DNA of 30,323 nucleotides, from positions 1-30,323 of IMG/VR virus record IMGVR_UViG_3300003178_000025, one strand, 5' to 3'. The stretch is from a virus. Below, one piece after another: positions 27,648 through 30,323 of this stretch; the stretch's first letter is position 1; each line of letters begins with the position of its first letter. Made by a program: the position numbers and the translations under genes. The notes under the pieces were generated by a model. It did not search any database. It was not told where the DNA came from and was given only the letters and a program-made list of their open reading frames with translations.

Positions 27648-28092
27648 TTCTAACAATGCGATCAAGGAACGTCGTCATGCTTTCTTTGTCCCATGACGGC
27701 TGCCCCCATGTGCCGTATGCTTCACGATCGCAAGTAACTTCCCAATCCGCAGCTACTCTGTCCACCACGTGAAAGATGCGGGAAAGATCCGCAGCGACAC
27801 TTGCCACAATGAAGCGGTCTTGGTGAATGGCGCTCTCACGGACGGTTGACACAATCGCGCCGACCAGACGTTTGCCGGCGCCGACAAACTTGCTTTCCAG
27901 CAAACGGAAAACATTGTGTTGGTTGGCATAGGTTGTCTCTGCGATAAAGGAATGAATCTTTCCGCATTCCTCAACAAAAACCGTTACCACGCACGCCTTG
28001 CCGTGTACGAGCGAGGACAAAGACCTTCCACGCAGCACTTGTAAATGGTTATCTATCGCATCGAATAGACGCTCTTTTGTTAAATAGCTCAT
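27643..28092 (-). CDS. Hypothetical protein
   Basis: A 149-residue protein from ATG 28092, fed by leader copy C; its stop is the TAG at the start of copy B. Segments KACVVTVFVEECGKIHSFIA and VGAIVSTVRESAIHQDRFIV are beta strands of a soluble alpha/beta domain; a C-terminal stretch is Trp-rich (WEVTCDREAYGTWGQPSW). It shares the general pattern of length and charge with its neighbours but not their sequence. Function unknown. Confidence 0.75.
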   Translation of the reverse strand: MSYLTKERLFDAIDNHLQVLRGRSLSSLVHGKACVVTVFVEECGKIHSFIAETTYANQHNVFRLLESKFVGAGKRLVGAIVSTVRESAIHQDRFIVASVAADLSRIFHVVDRVAADWEVTCDREAYGTWGQPSWDKESMTTFLDRIVRK

Positions 28093-28099
28093 AAGCACG

Positions 28100-28182
28100 T
28101 CTCCTTTGTTGTGGGTTTGGTTTGATGGCAGGACAGCCATCTGGATGCCCCCTCGTAGGGAAGGGGCATCGGGTTGGCTACT
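28100..28182 (-). repeat. Structured leader copy C
   Basis: Full copy with hairpin 1 intact and hairpin 2 with the same GATGGC/GCCATC stem but a different loop (AGGACA on the plus strand). It supplies the TAG stop of the gene at 28178-28870. Confidence 0.85.
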
Positions 28183-28870
28183 GCGTAGGGCCGCTGATCC
28201 GCGCCTCGAACTCGGCGACTTCCTCCGGCGACGTGACAAACTGATAAAGCTCGTCCTCTATCAGCAACGAAAGCTCATCCTCCGCCGGTCTGGCACGTTG
28301 CGCAAAACGCGGCGTGGTTTCCGTCTTGATCAAGTTCCATTGCGCGTCGATCAGGACAATGGACTCAAAAACATGGTACGGATCACATGCAATCGTGATC
28401 ACCGAAAACAATCGAGCGCGTTTCTGCAAGGCGTCCAGCGTTTCGACCGTCTCCTTGTCCAGAGCCTTGTCATCAAGCTCCGTGGAGTGGAGCACGTGTT
28501 GCACCCCGCCGCTGTTGATTGAACGCCCGCCAGAGGACAACTGTTGGAGGGCCTCCCGCTCTTCTGACGTGAACATATCCGGCGTGAACACGGCTGCGAG
28601 ACGTGACACCGCTACCATCGGGGCGACGCCGTTGTGTTCCCTGACGGCTCCGACGGTATCCTCCAACACGCCCATGACAGTTTTTCTGACAGATTCAGCA
28701 ACCAGCAACGGCGGCATGGTCTTGTGTTGCCCGTCGTCACGTTCAATAGCATAGGTCACCATTCGCGTTGCTTCTTCGATCAAAAAGCTAGGCGGCACCT
28801 TACCAGCAAGTTGCGCGAGGTGCTCTGCGACCAACGACTTGAACGCGGGCTTTGTGAGCATGTACGGCAT
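28178..28870 (-). CDS. Hypothetical protein
   Basis: A 230-residue protein from ATG 28870, with AAAGGAGAAACAATT from leader copy D. It is mostly helical: FKSLVAEHLAQLAGKVPPSF, VAVSRLAAVFTPDMFTSEER and AEDELSLLIEDELYQFVTSP. It has an acidic C terminus. It is the longest gene of the leader-linked series. The N-terminal 91 bases of its coding region are overlapped by the extended frame of the gene to its right. No family recognised. Confidence 0.75.
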   Translation of the reverse strand: MPYMLTKPAFKSLVAEHLAQLAGKVPPSFLIEEATRMVTYAIERDDGQHKTMPPLLVAESVRKTVMGVLEDTVGAVREHNGVAPMVAVSRLAAVFTPDMFTSEEREALQQLSSGGRSINSGGVQHVLHSTELDDKALDKETVETLDALQKRARLFSVITIACDPYHVFESIVLIDAQWNLIKTETTPRFAQRARPAEDELSLLIEDELYQFVTSPEEVAEFEARISGPTQ

Positions 28871-29118
28871 AATTGTTTCTCCTTTGTTGTGGGTTTGGTT
28901 TGATGGCACAGCAGCCATCTGGATGCCCCCTCGTCATGCAGCCTTTCCGCCTTGTTTTGGATCTCGGACACAATGGCATACGCGTCTTCGAGACGACGTG
29001 CCAGCTCCTTGACTTCGGGATGCGAACGATCCACGGCGCGCAAAAGCTCCGTCATGGTCATATAACGCATCTCGTCAGCAGAGAGGGCGACGTTTTGATC
29101 TTGATTGATGTCAACCAT
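28780..29118 (-). CDS. Hypothetical small protein whose 3' end was fused into leader D
   Basis: From ATG 29118 (leader copy E) the first 57 or so residues look ordinary: VDINQDQNVALSADEMRYMT and VKELARRLEDAYAIVSEIQN. At about 28934 the gene runs directly into the middle of leader copy D, whose right third and the normal stop are missing. The frame then translates leader sequence (GASRWLLCHQTKP) and the start of the next gene out of frame, to a stop at 28780. The intact form was probably about 60 residues. The tail is likely non-functional. Confidence 0.6.
   Translation of the reverse strand: MVDINQDQNVALSADEMRYMTMTELLRAVDRSHPEVKELARRLEDAYAIVSEIQNKAERLHDEGASRWLLCHQTKPTTKEKQLCRTCSQSPRSSRWSQSTSRNLLVRCRLAF
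28876..28934 (-). repeat. Structured leader copy D, truncated
   Basis: Keeps the ribosome site, linker and hairpin 2 (loop ACAGCA) and one arm of hairpin 1, but the other arm and the AGTAGCC end are gone, replaced by the coding sequence at 28935 onward. Confidence 0.8.
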
Positions 29119-29123
29119 GTGAA

Positions 29124-29211
29124 TCTCCTTTGTGTTTATTGGGGTTTGGTTTGATGGCATAGCAGCCATCTGGATGCCCCCTCGCAGGGAAGGGGCATCG
29201 GGTTGGCTACT
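29124..29211 (-). repeat. Structured leader copy E
   Basis: Full copy with both hairpin stems kept. Loop 1 has CTCGCAGGG in place of CTCGTAGGG and the linker near the ribosome site has diverged (TGTGTTTATTGG on the plus strand). It precedes the gene at 29118. Confidence 0.85.
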
Positions 29212-29226
29212 TTGGCGGTTCCCATG

Positions 29227-29496
29227 TCATGCTTGGCGACGCCTTGTAACTTTGCGGTATATGGCAATGGCAACGGCGGTGATGACTAGGAACATGCCAC
29301 TTATTGGCCACGTACCTGCCACGATTACCGATGCGATGAACGATACTGCAACGTCCTCTACAGAGTCATCATGTTTCCGAATACGGCGCATTGCTGCGCC
29401 ATACACAACGGAGAAACCGACTACATAAACCATAGTGATAGCCGAGAAACGCGGCTCGATGAACCACTGCCAAATACTCAAAAGAAAATCGTGCAT
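29227..29496 (-). CDS. Small membrane protein
   Basis: An 89-residue protein from ATG 29496 with AAAGGAGAAAGTAA from leader copy F. It has hydrophobic segments at FSAITMVYVVGFSVVYGAAM (about 18-37) and from VAVSFIASVIVAGTWPISGM on to the LVITAVAIAIY stretch (about 49-80), long enough for one or two more spans, separated by a charged loop (RRIRKHDDSVED) and ended by a basic tail (RKVTRRRQA). The basic loop and tail would face the cytoplasm. Function unknown. Confidence 0.7.
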   Translation of the reverse strand: MHDFLLSIWQWFIEPRFSAITMVYVVGFSVVYGAAMRRIRKHDDSVEDVAVSFIASVIVAGTWPISGMFLVITAVAIAIYRKVTRRRQA

Positions 29497-29858
29497 TTAC
29501 TTTCTCCTTTGTTGTGGGTTTGGTTTGATGACTTAGCAGCCATCTGGATTATCGGGTTGGCTACTGCGCAAAGAAAAGAAAATACGCAACGATGGCGAGC
29601 GTAATAAAGTAACTCGCCCAGAACAACGGTCTGATCATGGGTCTGATCATGGTTCAGCCCTCCGTTTTCGATTGGCGACGTACAAGCGATCTCAGATTCA
29701 ACAAAGACCGACGTGGTGAGAATCACCGGTCTGCCGTTTAGCGTTCCGGTGATTCTCAGATGCGAACGTCCTTGTTCAATATGGATGCTTGTGACCCCTT
29801 CGTTCTCCAGCATCTTCACCACCTCGCCACGCCATTTCTTGATGCTACTCACGGTCAC
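29478..29858 (-). CDS. Hypothetical protein, HicA-like segment, tail uncertain
   Basis: The frame starts at GTG 29858, overlapping the previous stop as GTGA. The first 60 residues, VVKMLENEGVTSIHIEQGRS-HLRITGTLNGRPVIL, are strand-helix-strand with a conserved-looking His after Gly-Arg-Ser, recalling the small double-stranded RNA-binding fold of HicA-type proteins; this is tentative and no antitoxin is seen. After about residue 70 the frame overlaps the micro-protein and runs through leader copy F to 29478; that part is probably not native coding. Confidence 0.5.
   Translation of the reverse strand: MTVSSIKKWRGEVVKMLENEGVTSIHIEQGRSHLRITGTLNGRPVILTTSVFVESEIACTSPIENGGLNHDQTHDQTVVLGELLYYARHRCVFSFLCAVANPIIQMAAKSSNQTHNKGESKCTIFF
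29501..29565 (-). repeat. Structured leader copy F, hairpin 1 deleted
   Basis: The ribosome site, linker, hairpin 2 region (one stem mismatch, GATGAC) and AGTAGCC end are kept, but hairpin 1 is cleanly missing: the sequence goes from CATCTGGAT to TATCGGG. Confidence 0.8.
29561..29650 (-). CDS. 29-residue membrane micro-protein
   Basis: ATG 29650 is preceded by GGAGGGCTGAACC, a strong site, and the frame ends at the TAG of leader copy F, exactly as neighbouring genes do. The peptide starts MIRPMIRPLFWASYFITLAI and ends in a hydrophobic run (VAYFLFFAQ), a likely single membrane span. The first eight codons hold a 12-base duplication (ATGATCAGACC twice). It lies wholly inside the frame of the gene at 29478-29858. 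Confidence 0.6.
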   Translation of the reverse strand: MIRPMIRPLFWASYFITLAIVAYFLFFAQ

Positions 29859-30229
29859 AACTCGTCAAGTATCGCCGCAGCGTGGCCCGTATAACCTTCG
29901 ACGAACAACGCCTCTCGGCCTTTAACATCAAGATCCGGCACGTGTGTCAAGCGCAATGCTTTTTCGATAAGCGCCGGCGAATCGGCCTCTTTCGGATCGC
30001 TGCTCAAGTCAAGCACGTAAACCGGAGCACGCCCGCGTTTCAGAACCGCCTCGCCGCTGGCCGTGTAGTCGTAAGACTTCCCGAACAACAACACCAGAAA
30101 CACGTGCGTTATGCGGCCATCGTCGTCCAAAAACGCTTCCGACACACGAAGAACGGAACCGTACTCAAAAGGCCCGTCTTTCTTTACAGCGACAAAGCTT
30201 TGTCCGATCTTTAGCTCGTTATTGCTCAT
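29855..30229 (-). CDS. Hypothetical protein
   Basis: A 124-residue protein from ATG 30229 with TAGGAGAAAACATC upstream, fed by the leader at the right edge. It starts LKIGQSFVAVKKDGPFEYGS and continues with beta strands (VFLVLLFGKSYDY, APVYVLDLSS), then a helix (ALIEKALRLTHV) and a Gly-rich end. An SH3- or OB-like small fold is likely. Function unknown. Confidence 0.75.
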   Translation of the reverse strand: MSNNELKIGQSFVAVKKDGPFEYGSVLRVSEAFLDDDGRITHVFLVLLFGKSYDYTASGEAVLKRGRAPVYVLDLSSDPKEADSPALIEKALRLTHVPDLDVKGREALFVEGYTGHAAAILDEL

Positions 30230-30235
30230 GATGTT

Positions 30236-30323
30236 TTCTCCTATTTAGTGGGTTTGGTGTTGGTGCCATTCGGCACCCTTGATCGCCCTCGTTTATCGAA
30301 GACGATCAAGGGTGCCGGCCCAC
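30236..30323 (-). promoter_or_regulatory. Structured leader copy G with alternative hairpins
   Basis: A related leader for the gene at 30229, sharing the linker and ribosome site of copies A-F but with different stems. Arm 1 GGCACCCTTGATCG (30272-30285) pairs with CGATCAAGGGTGCC (30303-30316), 14 bp. The same GGCACC (30272-30277) can instead pair with GGTGCC at 30262-30267 across ATTC. The two pairings exclude each other, and the copy runs to the window edge. Confidence 0.65.

Noticed and set aside
29478-29858. HicA toxin of a toxin-antitoxin pair
   Set aside because: Only a short fold-like resemblance and no HicB-like partner in the window; kept as hypothetical.
1-30323. tRNA genes, integrase, insertion sequences
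   Set aside because: None was recognised; no cloverleaf, recombinase motif or terminal inverted repeat stood out.

Overview
The window is part of the genome of a tailed double-stranded DNA bacteriophage, G+C-rich and densely packed. The evidence is a head-assembly run in the usual order (small terminase, large terminase, portal, head-morphogenesis protein, scaffold, major capsid protein) next to a phage replication module (family A DNA polymerase, archaeo-eukaryotic-type primase, SF2 and SF1 helicases, ssDNA-binding protein, VRR-NUC-like nuclease, Dam-type methylase) and a run of small accessory genes. No integrase, lysis gene, tail tape measure or tRNA was seen, so lifestyle and tail type are open. 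The sequence does not name the host; Shine-Dalgarno sites of the GGAGG type and TG-N-TATACT-like promoters fit a Gram-negative proteobacterium.

Layout. From 1 to 10588 all genes point left: terminase small subunit (8455-9048) and large subunit (6927-8462), portal (5531-6925), a head-morphogenesis protein broken into two frames (5103-5534 and 4555-5142), scaffold (3721-4494), major capsid protein (2741-3709) with a Rho-independent terminator behind it, then small connector or decoration proteins and repetitive virion proteins running off the left edge. A ParB-like/DUF4417 fusion (9338-10588) heads this block. A 546-base gene-free region (10589-11134) follows, with six related direct repeats about five helical turns apart, two CG-rich inverted repeats with TAT-type loops and an AT-rich stretch; it is the best candidate for a control region or replication origin. 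Three small genes (11135-12152) run right from it and end in a strong terminator at 12622-12652. All else (12139 to the right edge) points left and is the replication and accessory block. Genes are mostly coupled by TGATG, ATGA or TAATG overlaps, so initiation codons are often well fixed.

Most notable points. (1) The UvrD-like helicase (16762-18456) has an HU-like DNA-binding domain at its N terminus exactly where Walker A should be; motifs Ia to VI are kept. (2) From 27068 to the right edge seven consecutive small genes each carry a copy of a roughly 85-base structured 5' leader: two hairpins followed by an unpaired linker and the ribosome site. Loops vary while stems are kept, two copies show deletions that change gene ends, and the last copy has wholly different stem sequence in the same architecture. 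(3) A perfect 19-base tandem duplication at 14800-14837 removes a stop codon and drives one gene into the next. (4) The head-morphogenesis gene is split. (5) The DNA polymerase has Leu at the position equivalent to E. coli Phe762 and lacks the usual O-helix Arg. Points 1, 3 and 4 are all small rearrangements that should be checked against raw reads before being taken as biology.
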